Below, piece by piece: positions 24,837 to 33,236 of a stretch of 64,000 nt of DNA. The translations under genes and the position numbers were made by a program. The notes under the pieces were generated by a model. The model searched no databases, was not told the DNA's origin, and saw nothing but the letters and a program-made list of their open reading frames with translations. Every line of letters starts with the position of its first letter. Position 1 is the first letter of the stretch. The DNA is from Pseudomonas sp. RIT623 (lineage in GTDB: Bacteria; Pseudomonadota; Gammaproteobacteria; Pseudomonadales; Pseudomonadaceae): NCBI RefSeq assembly GCF_004519305.1, contig NZ_SOZA01000006.1:124001-188000 (forward strand), read 5' to 3'.

Positions 24837-27236
24837 CTAGCGCGGGTCCAGCAGCTCTGCCAGGGCTTGGGCCAGCAGCTGCTCGCTCACCGGTTTCTGT
24901 ATCACCGCACTGTGCGGCAACTCCAGCCCCTGCAGCTCGGCGTAACCGGTCAGAAACACCACCGGCAGACGGGGAAAGCGTTCGCGGGCGGCCAGCGCCA
25001 GTTGAGCACCGTTGAACGCCGGCATGGCGAAATCGGTGAGCAGCAGCTCGACCTGTTCATCTAGCAACGCCAGCGCCTGCTCGCTGCTGTGGGCCTGGCG
25101 CACATTGCAGCCATAGCGGCGCAGGACGTCGCCAATCATTTCGCGCACCAGGTGATCGTCATCCACCAACAGCACATGGCGGTCAACGACGCGTTGCGCC
25201 AAGGCGCTGGAAGTGTCCTGTTCGGGGGCGATCTCCACGGCTTGTTGATGGACCGCCGGCAGGTACACGGTGACCTGGGTGCCACGGCCTGGGGCGGTCT
25301 CGATGCGAACCCCGCCGCCGGATTGCTTGGCGAAGCCGAACACCTGGGCCAGGCCCAGGCCCGAGCCCTTGCCGATATCCTTGGTGGTGAAGAATGGCTC
25401 GAACACTTTGGCCAGCACCTCTTCGCTCATGCCGCACCCGCTGTCGCGGATCGACAACACCACGTATTCGCCGGGCTCCGGGTCTTCTGGGCGATGCGGG
25501 CGGGCGCTGACCCGGTTGTTGCGGGTGCTCAGCGTCAGTTGGCCGCCCCCTGGCATCGCATCGCGGGCGTTGATGGCCAGGTTGAGGATGATCATCTCGG
25601 TCTGGGTCGGGTCGATCAACGCTTGCCACAGGCGGGGGGCCAGATCCAGGCGCACCGCGATGCTGCCGCCCAGGGTGCGCCGCAGCAGTTCTTCCAGGCC
25701 AGACAGGGTGCGGTTGAGGTTCAGCGGCACCGGCTCGAGCCTTTGCTTGCGTGAAAATGCCAGCAATTGCGCGGTCAGCTTGGCGCCGCGCTCGCCGGCT
25801 TCGCGAATGTGTTGCAGGCGGCTGTGCGCCTTGTCCACAGAACCGCGCTCCAGGTCGCGCTGCAAGAAGCTGGCGCCGGTAAGAATCACCGTCAACAGGT
25901 TATTGAAGTCGTGCGCCACCCCGGCGGTGAGCTGACCGACCGCTTCCAGGCGCTGCATCTGCTGCAACGCGGCTTCGATGCGTTCGCGTTCGGCGATCTG
26001 CTCGCGCAGGCGCGCGTTGGCTTCGGCCAGCTCCAGGGTGGCCTCGCGCTCGCTGGTGATGTCGCGAGCGACCACGTAGAGCATGCTGTCATCCGGCACC
26101 ACCACCCAGGACAGCCAGCGCTGCTGGCCGCCGGCGTGCAGGATGCGGCCAACGAAGCGGGCGCTGGTGCGCCCCAGCGACAGCGCCGCCAGCTCCGCGA
26201 GAAAACCATCCTGGTCGGTTTCGGGCAACAGCTGCAACAGCGAGATTCTTCCCAACTGCTCACGGGTAAAGCCCAAGCTGGCTTCCCAGGCTGGGTTCAG
26301 GGCCACGGGGGTCAGGTCCTTGTTCAGCACCGCCAGCAGGTCCTGGGACAGTTCCCAGGCGCGGTCACGCTCACGGGTGCGGCGCTCGACCCGCTCGCCG
26401 AGCATCTCGTTGAGCTGTTCCAGCGCGCGGGTGGCCTGACGCTGTTGATGGATGTCCTGCAATACCCCGGAGAAACGCAGGCAGCGGCCGTCGACGAACT
26501 GGGTCTGGCCGCTGGAAAGCAGCCAGCGGGGCTCCAGCCCAGCCGGCTGGTCGATGCGAAACTCGGCGCGGTACAAGCCGTCGCTGTCCGGTTGCATGGC
26601 TTGCTCGACGGCGTCGCGCACCCGCGCCCGGTCGTCTGGATAGATCCCGGCATAGAAGACTTCGAGGGTCATCTGGGTATCGGACGGCAGGCCGAACAAA
26701 GTTTTGCAGCGGTCATCCCACAGCAGCAGGTTGTCCTGCGGTCGAAAATCCCAGGTACCCATGCCCGCCGCGTCGATGGCGATGCGCGCGCGTGCCTCGA
26801 CGTCCGCCAGCGCTTCTTCGGCGCGGCGTCGGCGCTGGCGTTCCTGCACCTCGGTCATGGCCCTGCGTACGGCCTTGGGCAGCAGCGGCAGGTTTTTCTT
26901 CAGCACATAGTCGGTGGCGCCGAGGCGGATCATCTCCACCGCGTGTTCTTCGCCGTAGATCCCCGACAGAAAAATGAAAGGCACGTCGGCGGCCAGGCGC
27001 TGGGCGATGGCCAGCACCTCGGTCCCGGACGAACCCGGCAGTACGCAATCGCACAGGATCAGGTCATAGCTGGCTTCTAGCAGGGCATGTTCCACGCCGA
27101 CATGGTCGAACACCAGCCGCGATTGCACATGCAGCCCACTGCGCTCCAGGCGCAGCAGGGTCAGTTCGGCGTCCATGCTGCTGTCCTCGACCAGCAACAA
27201 CCTGATGGGCGTGTTCGGCATCGTCGCGGCGCTCAA
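24837..27236 (-). CDS. Hybrid sensor histidine kinase / response regulator
   Basis: A 799-aa cytosolic protein with the order REC (~10-125), PAS (~150-265), PAS (~305-395), HisKA (~420-490, H-box GVAHDFNNLL), HATPase (N box NLAINARDAMP, G1 DSGCGM, G2 GKGSGLGLAQ) and a C-terminal REC (~675-790, acceptor in LLTDFAMP). No membrane segments. Its start overlaps the stop of the single-domain response regulator by 4 bp, placing it third in an operon after the phytochrome kinase. It likely receives phosphate at the N-terminal receiver and relays it onward. Stop is TAG at the MITE junction. Confidence 0.9.
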   Translation of the reverse strand: MSAATMPNTPIRLLLVEDSSMDAELTLLRLERSGLHVQSRLVFDHVGVEHALLEASYDLILCDCVLPGSSGTEVLAIAQRLAADVPFIFLSGIYGEEHAVEMIRLGATDYVLKKNLPLLPKAVRRAMTEVQERQRRRRAEEALADVEARARIAIDAAGMGTWDFRPQDNLLLWDDRCKTLFGLPSDTQMTLEVFYAGIYPDDRARVRDAVEQAMQPDSDGLYRAEFRIDQPAGLEPRWLLSSGQTQFVDGRCLRFSGVLQDIHQQRQATRALEQLNEMLGERVERRTRERDRAWELSQDLLAVLNKDLTPVALNPAWEASLGFTREQLGRISLLQLLPETDQDGFLAELAALSLGRTSARFVGRILHAGGQQRWLSWVVVPDDSMLYVVARDITSEREATLELAEANARLREQIAERERIEAALQQMQRLEAVGQLTAGVAHDFNNLLTVILTGASFLQRDLERGSVDKAHSRLQHIREAGERGAKLTAQLLAFSRKQRLEPVPLNLNRTLSGLEELLRRTLGGSIAVRLDLAPRLWQALIDPTQTEMIILNLAINARDAMPGGGQLTLSTRNNRVSARPHRPEDPEPGEYVVLSIRDSGCGMSEEVLAKVFEPFFTTKDIGKGSGLGLAQVFGFAKQSGGGVRIETAPGRGTQVTVYLPAVHQQAVEIAPEQDTSSALAQRVVDRHVLLVDDDHLVREMIGDVLRRYGCNVRQAHSSEQALALLDEQVELLLTDFAMPAFNGAQLALAARERFPRLPVVFLTGYAELQGLELPHSAVIQKPVSEQLLAQALAELLDPR

Positions 27237-27694
27237 GGCTTGCTGCGCCGGTTCAGACGCAGCGAGCCGGGTGGCGGCTCGTTGAGCACGGCCCAGAACA
27301 CCCCCAGTTCGGAAATGGCGGCAACGAACTCCTTGAACTCCACAGGCTTGACCACATAGGCATTGACGCCCAGCTCATAGGCCCGCAGCAGGTCCGGCTC
27401 TTCTCGCGAGGAGGTCAGCATCACGGTGGGGATGCTGCGCAGCTCTGCGGTATCGCGCACCTGTTTGAGCACTTCCAGGCCGTCCACCTTGGGCAGCTTG
27501 AGGTCCAGCAGCAATACGGCCGGGTTGCCGTCGTCGCGTGCGGCATAGCTGTTGCGCCGCAGCAGGTAGTCCAGTGCTTCGGCGCCGTCGCGCAGCACGA
27601 TGACTTCGTTGGCCAACTGGCTGCGCTCCAGTGCAAGGAGGGTCAACTCCAGGTCCCTGGGGTTGTCTTCGACCAGCAGGATAGGTTTGAGCAT
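27233..27694 (-). CDS. Single-domain (Rcp1-like) response regulator
   Basis: A 153-aa receiver-only protein: acidic pair Glu9/Asp10, phospho-acceptor Asp64 in LLLDLKLPKVDG, Thr in VMLTSS and Lys in VVKPVEF. The extended RDDGNPAV loop before the acceptor strand is seen in Rcp1-type regulators that serve phytochromes. It has no output domain, so it acts by protein contact or as a phosphate shuttle. It lies between the phytochrome gene (15 bp upstream) and the hybrid kinase (4-bp overlap). Confidence 0.9.
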   Translation of the reverse strand: MLKPILLVEDNPRDLELTLLALERSQLANEVIVLRDGAEALDYLLRRNSYAARDDGNPAVLLLDLKLPKVDGLEVLKQVRDTAELRSIPTVMLTSSREEPDLLRAYELGVNAYVVKPVEFKEFVAAISELGVFWAVLNEPPPGSLRLNRRSKP

Positions 27695-27709
27695 GTGGGT
27701 AACGGTGCC

Positions 27710-29959
27710 TCAGGAGTGCGCTTGGAAGCGCGGAAGTACGAAATGGAAGCTGGCGCCCTGGTCGGGTTGGCCGTCGGCCCAGACTCGACCGTCATGGCGT
27801 TCGATGATGCGGCGCACGCTGGCCAGGCCGATACCGGTGCCTTCGAAATCTTCCATGCGGTGCAGGCGCTGGAACACACCGAACAGCTTGTTGGCATAGG
27901 CCATGTCGAAGCCGACGCCATTGTCGCGGACATACACTTCCGTCTCCCGTTCGTGTTGCACGGAGCCGACCTCGATGCGTGCCGGGGCACGGTCGCGGCT
28001 GTACTTGATGGCATTGGACAGCAGGTTGTGCAAGACCATGTTGATGAACGCCGGGTCGGCGATGACCTTGGGCAATGGGGCGATCTCCCAGATGACTTCA
28101 CGTCCCTGGTAGTCGGGCTCGAGCTCGACGCGAATGCTGTCGACCAAGGCATTGAGGTCGACGTCCGACAGACGCAGGGCGGAGCGGCCCATTTGCGAGA
28201 AGTTTAGAAGATTGTCCACCAGCGAGCCGGCAAATTGCGCAGCCTCGCCAATGTGGGTGAGGAAGCGGTGGCCGCGTTCGCTCAAACGCTCGCCTTCGAT
28301 CTCGCCGAGCAGTTCCGAATAGCCGGCGATATGGCGCAGTGGCGCCCGCAAGTCATGGGACACGCTATAGGAAAACGCCTCGAGTTCCTTGTTCGAACGC
28401 TTGAGCTCGCCGGCCAGTTGCGCCAGTTCCTCGGCCTTGCGCAGGACGATGCCTAGCACAGCGCTGCGCAGCTCGAGCACGGCATCGAGGATCATCGGGC
28501 TCCAGGGCAGGCTGAAGCCGCGCACCACCTCTTGCCAGCGGGCGAAGCTGTGGCGCGGGCTGAGTTGTCCCAGGGGGCTGATCGTCTTGTCGGGACGCCC
28601 GGCCCAGTTGACCCGACGCACTTGCTCCGGGCGGAACCACACCAGATAGTGCGAGTGGATCTGGGAAATCGCCACGGCCAGCACGCCGCCGACCTGATCG
28701 GCCAGTTCCGCAAGCTCGTCGATGTCCCGCCCGACATTGTCGCTATGGAACACCAGTTCGTCCCCCCGGCGGGCCAGCCAGTGCACCAAGGCGGTGACCT
28801 GGGCCTCGGAGGGTGTGTCGCCGATCAGGTCGCAGCGTTCGGCGCTGATGATCGCGGCGCCGCTGGCGTCGGCGAAGGCCAACAGGACTTCGGGAAGGTC
28901 GAGCAGGCCTGCGCTGACACTGTCGTGGTCGGCCATCGAGGCCAGCATGCGCACGATGCGTTCGCGCAGCGCCAGTAACGTACGGGTGCTGTCATGGGAC
29001 TCGCGCGATTCGATCTGCAGCGACAGCACGCTGGCCAGCAGTTCGCAGGCGGTGCGGGTCTGGAAGTCGACGGCGCGGGGTTGCGCGTGGTGGCAGGAGA
29101 TCAGTCCCCAGAGTCTGTCGTCGACCACGATCGACAGCGACATGGACGCCAGTGTCTCCATGTTGCGCATGTATTGCAGGTGCACGGGCGATACGCTGCG
29201 CAGCGTGGCGAAGCTCATGTCCAGGGGGCGCCCGGTACGTGGGTTGAGGGTGGGGTGCAACGGCGAGGGTTGGTAGTTGGCATCCTCGATCAGGCGGATG
29301 CGGTTGATCCGATACAGCTCGCGGGCCTGGCGCGGAATATCCGAGGCCGGAAAGCACAAGCCCAGGTAGCTGGGGTAGCCGGGATCGGCCAGTTCGCTCA
29401 GCACCGTACCGTTGCCCTCGCTGTCGAAGCTGTAGGCCTTGACCCGGCCGAAGCCGGTGATGCGTTTGATCTGCTCGATCGAGTGCTGCAGCAACTCTTC
29501 GATGCTGTTGGCCTGGTGCAAGGTGTCGACGAAGGCGCGCACCAGTGGGTAGTAGTCGCCCTGGAGCGGCCCGCTACGGCGCTGGCTGGGCTCGAACTCG
29601 AGGATCAGCAACTGCTCGTGGCGGTGCGCGAGTACCCGCAGCAGGCCCTGGCAGGGTGCGCCCTGGCGCAGCTGCAGATCGCCGATATGAAAGGGAAACG
29701 CCTGTGCATCGGGCAGCAGGGCCAGTTGCTCGCGCAGCTCGAAGCCTTCGCGCACCAGCGCGCGGAACGGCATGCCGAGCACTTCGCTGGCACGCAGGCC
29801 GAGCCACTGCTCGACGTTCTCGCTGGCCTGCAGCACCTCGAGCGCGGTCTCGTCCAGCACCAGCAGGAAGCCCTGGGGCTGGATACTGCCCGGGACCTGG
29901 ATCGGTTCCTCGGCACAGCGCTCGATGGCTTGGTCCAGTGGTGTGGGCGCGTTGCTCAA
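27710..29959 (-). CDS. bphP: Bacteriophytochrome histidine kinase
   Basis: A 749-aa red/far-red photoreceptor kinase with PAS (~15-125), GAF (~140-320), PHY (~325-500), HisKA (His535 in SVSHDLRAPL) and HATPase domains. The bilin-binding Cys15 sits in ERCAEEPIQVPGSIQP. The GAF signature FPASDIPRQARELY and the PHY tongue PRHSF motif are present. One variation: the usual QPHG after the cysteine is QPQG. Start is TTG 29959, supported by GACAGGAG nine bases upstream. First gene of a three-gene phosphorelay operon; no heme oxygenase gene is in the window. Confidence 0.92.
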   Translation of the reverse strand: MSNAPTPLDQAIERCAEEPIQVPGSIQPQGFLLVLDETALEVLQASENVEQWLGLRASEVLGMPFRALVREGFELREQLALLPDAQAFPFHIGDLQLRQGAPCQGLLRVLAHRHEQLLILEFEPSQRRSGPLQGDYYPLVRAFVDTLHQANSIEELLQHSIEQIKRITGFGRVKAYSFDSEGNGTVLSELADPGYPSYLGLCFPASDIPRQARELYRINRIRLIEDANYQPSPLHPTLNPRTGRPLDMSFATLRSVSPVHLQYMRNMETLASMSLSIVVDDRLWGLISCHHAQPRAVDFQTRTACELLASVLSLQIESRESHDSTRTLLALRERIVRMLASMADHDSVSAGLLDLPEVLLAFADASGAAIISAERCDLIGDTPSEAQVTALVHWLARRGDELVFHSDNVGRDIDELAELADQVGGVLAVAISQIHSHYLVWFRPEQVRRVNWAGRPDKTISPLGQLSPRHSFARWQEVVRGFSLPWSPMILDAVLELRSAVLGIVLRKAEELAQLAGELKRSNKELEAFSYSVSHDLRAPLRHIAGYSELLGEIEGERLSERGHRFLTHIGEAAQFAGSLVDNLLNFSQMGRSALRLSDVDLNALVDSIRVELEPDYQGREVIWEIAPLPKVIADPAFINMVLHNLLSNAIKYSRDRAPARIEVGSVQHERETEVYVRDNGVGFDMAYANKLFGVFQRLHRMEDFEGTGIGLASVRRIIERHDGRVWADGQPDQGASFHFVLPRFQAHS

Positions 29960-30090
29960 GGGAAAACTCCTGTCAGGCCTGTGCACGGGTTGCAGCTTGC
30001 CATGCACGGTATCAGAAGGCCGGTCGTTTTGCCGGTATCTGGGTGTTGGAGGGGCGTTCGACGCAGAGGTTTCGTCGAACCCTGTTGTCG

Positions 30091-30115
30091 GTAGGCACCA
30101 GCCTTGCTGGCGAAG
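30091..30115. repeat. Single REP half (csu upstream region)
   Basis: GTAGGCACCAGCCTTGCTGGCGAAG is a solitary, degenerate REP unit in the 260-bp divergent region between bphP and the pilus genes. I see no clear promoter in the rest of that region. Confidence 0.5.
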
Positions 30116-30219
30116 CACCCGCCATTTTCATTAATGCCAAAGAAGGGTAGGGCCGCGCGTTCGTCAGCCAATCGCGCTGCTACGCTCAAGCTCAACCCCT
30201 CCAGACAAGGAACCCGCTG

Positions 30220-30747
30220 GTGTTGGAACGCGTAGTCACCGTGCTGCTGGCCCTGTGTGCCTGCTCCAGTGCCCTGGCCGCAGACTTTCTCGTCGAGGTC
30301 CAGGTTTTGGTGCAGCGTGGCTGCATGCTGGTCAGCCAGCAACGCGATGCCGGCGCCCAGGCCTTGGGTGTCGTCGACCTCGGGGCCGCGCCGCGCCTCG
30401 ATGGCGCCGATGCGCCCTTGAGCGGCGTGCTGTTCAGCCAGCGTCCGCCACGCCTGGAATGCAACCCCGACACCCCGTATCAGGTTCGCGTCGACGGTGG
30501 CCAGCACGGCGGCGTCGGCGAGTTGCGTTACCTGGCCAGCAGCGATGCCCGATCCCGGCCGATCCCATACCGCCTGTACGCTGACCCCAGCTGGCGCCAG
30601 CCGCTGGCGGTGAATGTCGCACAAGCGGCGCGGGTCCCGGACAGCGGCGTGGTGGAGCTGCCGCTGTACGCCAGGATCGACAAGCTGGCCTGGGTCCCGC
30701 GCGCCGGGCTGTACGCCGACCTGCTCAAAGTCACGGTCACCTGGTAG
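30220..30747 (+). CDS. SCPU-domain pilin-like protein 1 (Csu-type)
   Basis: A 175-aa secreted protein with a signal peptide (residues 1-21, ending SALAA) and a spore-coat-U (SCPU) domain. The closing pattern LPLYARIDKLAWVPRAGLYADLLKVTVTW is the donor-strand C-terminus shared by Csu pilins. It starts at GTG 30220 behind AAGGA. First gene of a seven-gene chaperone-usher operon. Its domain is the most diverged of the four small ones, so it could be a minor subunit. Confidence 0.85.
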   Translation: MLERVVTVLLALCACSSALAADFLVEVQVLVQRGCMLVSQQRDAGAQALGVVDLGAAPRLDGADAPLSGVLFSQRPPRLECNPDTPYQVRVDGGQHGGVGELRYLASSDARSRPIPYRLYADPSWRQPLAVNVAQAARVPDSGVVELPLYARIDKLAWVPRAGLYADLLKVTVTW

Positions 30748-30762
30748 GAGGAGGCACCGCAC

Positions 30763-31308
30763 ATGGACGCGCTGCACCGCACTTCACTGCTGTTGCTCAC
30801 CCTCGGCCCGCTGTTGTTGCCCGCTGGCGTGGCCCATGGCAGCAGTACCGGCTTCATCCAGGCGCGGCTGGTGATCAGTGCCGCCTGCCAGATCAGTAGC
30901 GACCCGCAGCAGCCGGCTTCGCTGGGTAACCCAGGCCTGCTTGACTTCGGCGCCCGTGGCCCAACCTGGGACCGGCCCTTGACCAGCAGGGTCGACGAAG
31001 CGGGGGGCGAGGGCAGCCTGCAGATCAGTTGCACGCCCCAGGTACGTGCCTTCAGCGTGCGCATCAATGGCGGCCTCAATGGCGGCGACGGCGTACGCCG
31101 GCTGAGCAACGGCCGCGAGCTGATTCCCTACCAGCTGGCCATCGACCCGGGCGGCAACAGCCGCTACGGCATCGGTCAGGCGCGAACCTTCACTATCAGC
31201 AGCACCCAGCAAGTACCTGTGCCCATCTACGGTGTGGTCATCGCGCAGCCGCGCGCGCTGCCTGCCGGGCTGTATCGCGACACCCTCAGGGTGACTCTGG
31301 ACTGGTAA
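30763..31308 (+). CDS. SCPU-domain pilin-like protein 2
   Basis: A 181-aa secreted protein: signal peptide to about residue 27, then an SCPU domain with CQIS and SLQISCTPQV cysteine strands and a C-terminal PIYGVVIAQPRALPAGLYRDTLRVTLDW. A strong ribosome site (TAGGAGGAGG) lies 8-9 bases ahead. It follows the first pilin by 15 bp. Role as a minor fimbrial subunit of the Csu-type pilus is inferred from order and domain. Confidence 0.87.
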   Translation: MDALHRTSLLLLTLGPLLLPAGVAHGSSTGFIQARLVISAACQISSDPQQPASLGNPGLLDFGARGPTWDRPLTSRVDEAGGEGSLQISCTPQVRAFSVRINGGLNGGDGVRRLSNGRELIPYQLAIDPGGNSRYGIGQARTFTISSTQQVPVPIYGVVIAQPRALPAGLYRDTLRVTLDW

Positions 31309-31325
31309 CACGCAAGGAGATTTCG

Positions 31326-31859
31326 ATGCCCACCCCTACCATCCGCTGCATCCTCGCCGGCCTGGGCCTCGCCCTGGCCGCCCAGGCCCAGGCCGCCACC
31401 GTGACCGGCACCATCAGCTCGACCCTGACCTTGACCGCTGCTTGCCAGGTCAATGGCAGCGGCGGCACCTCGGGGCTGAACTTCGGTAGCCTCAACTTCG
31501 GCACCCAGGACTCGTTGTTCACCACCGCCAATGGCCAGGTGCTCGGCGGTGGTGGCGGGGCCATGAGCATTCTCTGCTCGGCAGGCACGGTGCCGACTAT
31601 CAAGGTGCGTGCCGGAACCCATGATTCGCAGTCCGCCGGCGGGACCCGGGCCTTGGCCGATGGCGCGGGCAATTTCGTGCCCTACGACTTCTACACCGAC
31701 GCCGGCCACACCCAGCTGTTGGCGATCGACGGCACCATCACCCTGCCGACCAGCACCGGCGTGGCGCAGACCGTCAACCTGTATGGCCAGGCCCGGGGTA
31801 AAGCCGGCCTGCCGGCCGGGGTGTACACCGACACGGTGGCGGTCGAGCTGAGCTTTTGA
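31326..31859 (+). CDS. SCPU-domain pilin-like protein 3 (CsuA/B-like)
   Basis: A 177-aa secreted pilin with signal peptide ending AQAQA, then the domain TVTGTISSTLTLTAACQVN through VNLYGQARGKAGLPAGVYTDTVAVELSF. AAGGAGA precedes ATG 31326; upstream in-frame sequence is shadow of the previous gene. Its glycine- and alanine-rich composition and typical strands are closest of the set to the major CsuA/B subunit, so it may be the shaft pilin. Stop is followed 3 bp later by the next gene. Confidence 0.87.
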   Translation: MPTPTIRCILAGLGLALAAQAQAATVTGTISSTLTLTAACQVNGSGGTSGLNFGSLNFGTQDSLFTTANGQVLGGGGGAMSILCSAGTVPTIKVRAGTHDSQSAGGTRALADGAGNFVPYDFYTDAGHTQLLAIDGTITLPTSTGVAQTVNLYGQARGKAGLPAGVYTDTVAVELSF

Positions 31860-31862
31860 GCC

Positions 31863-32366
31863 ATGCCAGGCGCTGCGCGGCTACTGGCGGTCGGCTTGTG
31901 CCTGACCTTGACCCAGGGCGCCCACGCGGTCACCACCAGCACCTTCCAGGTGACGGCGCAGATCGTCGCCGGCTGCCTGGTGGTGGGCGGCGTGACGGCC
32001 TATGGCGTGCTCGACTATGGCACCAGCTCGGCACTGTCCACGGCCACCCTGAGCACCTCGCTCGGCGGCAGCACGGTGACTTTCCAGTGCACCCCCGGCG
32101 TGGCCCTGAGCATGAGCCTGGACGGCGGTCAGAACAGCGCCAGCGGCACCCGCAACCTCAAGCGCTCGGGCGGCACGCAGCTGCTGGCCTACCAGTTGTT
32201 CCGCGACGCCGCGTTCAGCCAGAGCCTGGGCATCGGCAGCAGCGTGGCGGTGAGCTACAGCGACCCGACCGCGATCAAGCTGCCGGTCTATGGCCGTACC
32301 ACCCTGACCGGCACCTTGCCGGCGGGGACCTACACCGATGTCGTGCAAGTGACGGTGACCTGGTGA
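31863..32366 (+). CDS. SCPU-domain pilin-like protein 4
   Basis: A 167-aa secreted SCPU protein: signal peptide (LLAVGLCLTLTQGAHA), a CLVV strand, the VTFQCTPGVALSMSLDGGQN block, and the C-terminal LPVYGRTTLTGTLPAGTYTDVVQVTVTW. It starts 3 bp after the third pilin and so is probably translationally coupled. A fourth small pilin in a Csu-type operon, followed by the chaperone gene. Confidence 0.87.
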   Translation: MPGAARLLAVGLCLTLTQGAHAVTTSTFQVTAQIVAGCLVVGGVTAYGVLDYGTSSALSTATLSTSLGGSTVTFQCTPGVALSMSLDGGQNSASGTRNLKRSGGTQLLAYQLFRDAAFSQSLGIGSSVAVSYSDPTAIKLPVYGRTTLTGTLPAGTYTDVVQVTVTW

Positions 32367-32400
32367 AAGGCCACTGCGGATAACAGAAAAGGAGAGGGGC

Positions 32401-33177
32401 ATGGGCGCAGGCGCTAACTGGGCGCGTGGGATCATCGGGCTGCTGCTGTTGGCCAGTGCACCGGCTTTCGCGGCCACTTCGGTTTTGATCTGGCCGATCG
32501 ACCCGGTGTTGGAGGCTGACCAGAAGGCCGGCGCGCTGTGGCTGGAAAACCGTGGCACGGCGCCGGCCAGCCTGCAGGTGCGGGTGTTTGCCTGGCACCA
32601 GGGCGAGTACCAGGAGCAGTTCCAGGCCCAGCGCGAGATCATCGGTAGCCCGCCTGTGGCCAATATCCCGGCGGGCCAGAAGCAACTGATTCGTCTGACC
32701 CGCACGGGCAGTTCGCCCGCGGGCCAGGAGCAGGCGTACCGGATCATCATCGACGAAATCCCCTCGCCGTTGCCGGCTGATGCCGCCAGCGAAGGGCCGA
32801 AGGCGGCGATCCGCCTGCAGATGCGTTATTCGGTACCGCTGTTCGTCTACGGCGAAGGGCTGTGGGGCAAGCCCGACCCAGAGGGCAAGCGCAGTGCCGA
32901 AGGCGTGGGCAAGCCGCAGTTGAGCTGGCGCGCGGTGACGGTACAGGGCAAGCCCTATGTCGAGCTGCGCAACAGCGGGCCTGTGCATGCGCGCCTGACC
33001 GATGTGGTGCTGCAGCAGGCTGGCCAGGACAGGCCCTTGGTCGAAGGGCTGCTCGGCTATGTGTTGCCCGGCGCCAGCATGCGCTGGCCGGCCCCGGCCA
33101 CGCCGGGTGCTGCCAGCGTGCTGAAAGGGCGGGTCAACGGCCAGGAGGTGGCGCAGGCCATCAAACAGGGTCAATGA
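32401..33177 (+). CDS. Periplasmic pilus-assembly chaperone (CsuC-like)
   Basis: A 258-aa PapD-type chaperone. Signal peptide ends APAFA. The first Ig-like domain holds VLIWPIDPVLEADQKAGALWLENRG, the IPAGQKQLIRLTR strand with the subunit-anchoring basic residues, and the EQAYRIIIDEIP motif. The second domain follows to residue ~245. It holds fimbrial subunits in donor-strand complementation until transfer to the usher. Strong AAAAGGAGAGGGG ribosome site; it sits between the small pilins and the usher gene. Confidence 0.92.
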   Translation: MGAGANWARGIIGLLLLASAPAFAATSVLIWPIDPVLEADQKAGALWLENRGTAPASLQVRVFAWHQGEYQEQFQAQREIIGSPPVANIPAGQKQLIRLTRTGSSPAGQEQAYRIIIDEIPSPLPADAASEGPKAAIRLQMRYSVPLFVYGEGLWGKPDPEGKRSAEGVGKPQLSWRAVTVQGKPYVELRNSGPVHARLTDVVLQQAGQDRPLVEGLLGYVLPGASMRWPAPATPGAASVLKGRVNGQEVAQAIKQGQ

Positions 33178-33236
33178 ACCACGCTTGAACGGATCACAGG
33201 GGCCAGGGAGGACCCGGCGATGGTTGGAAATCGTGT

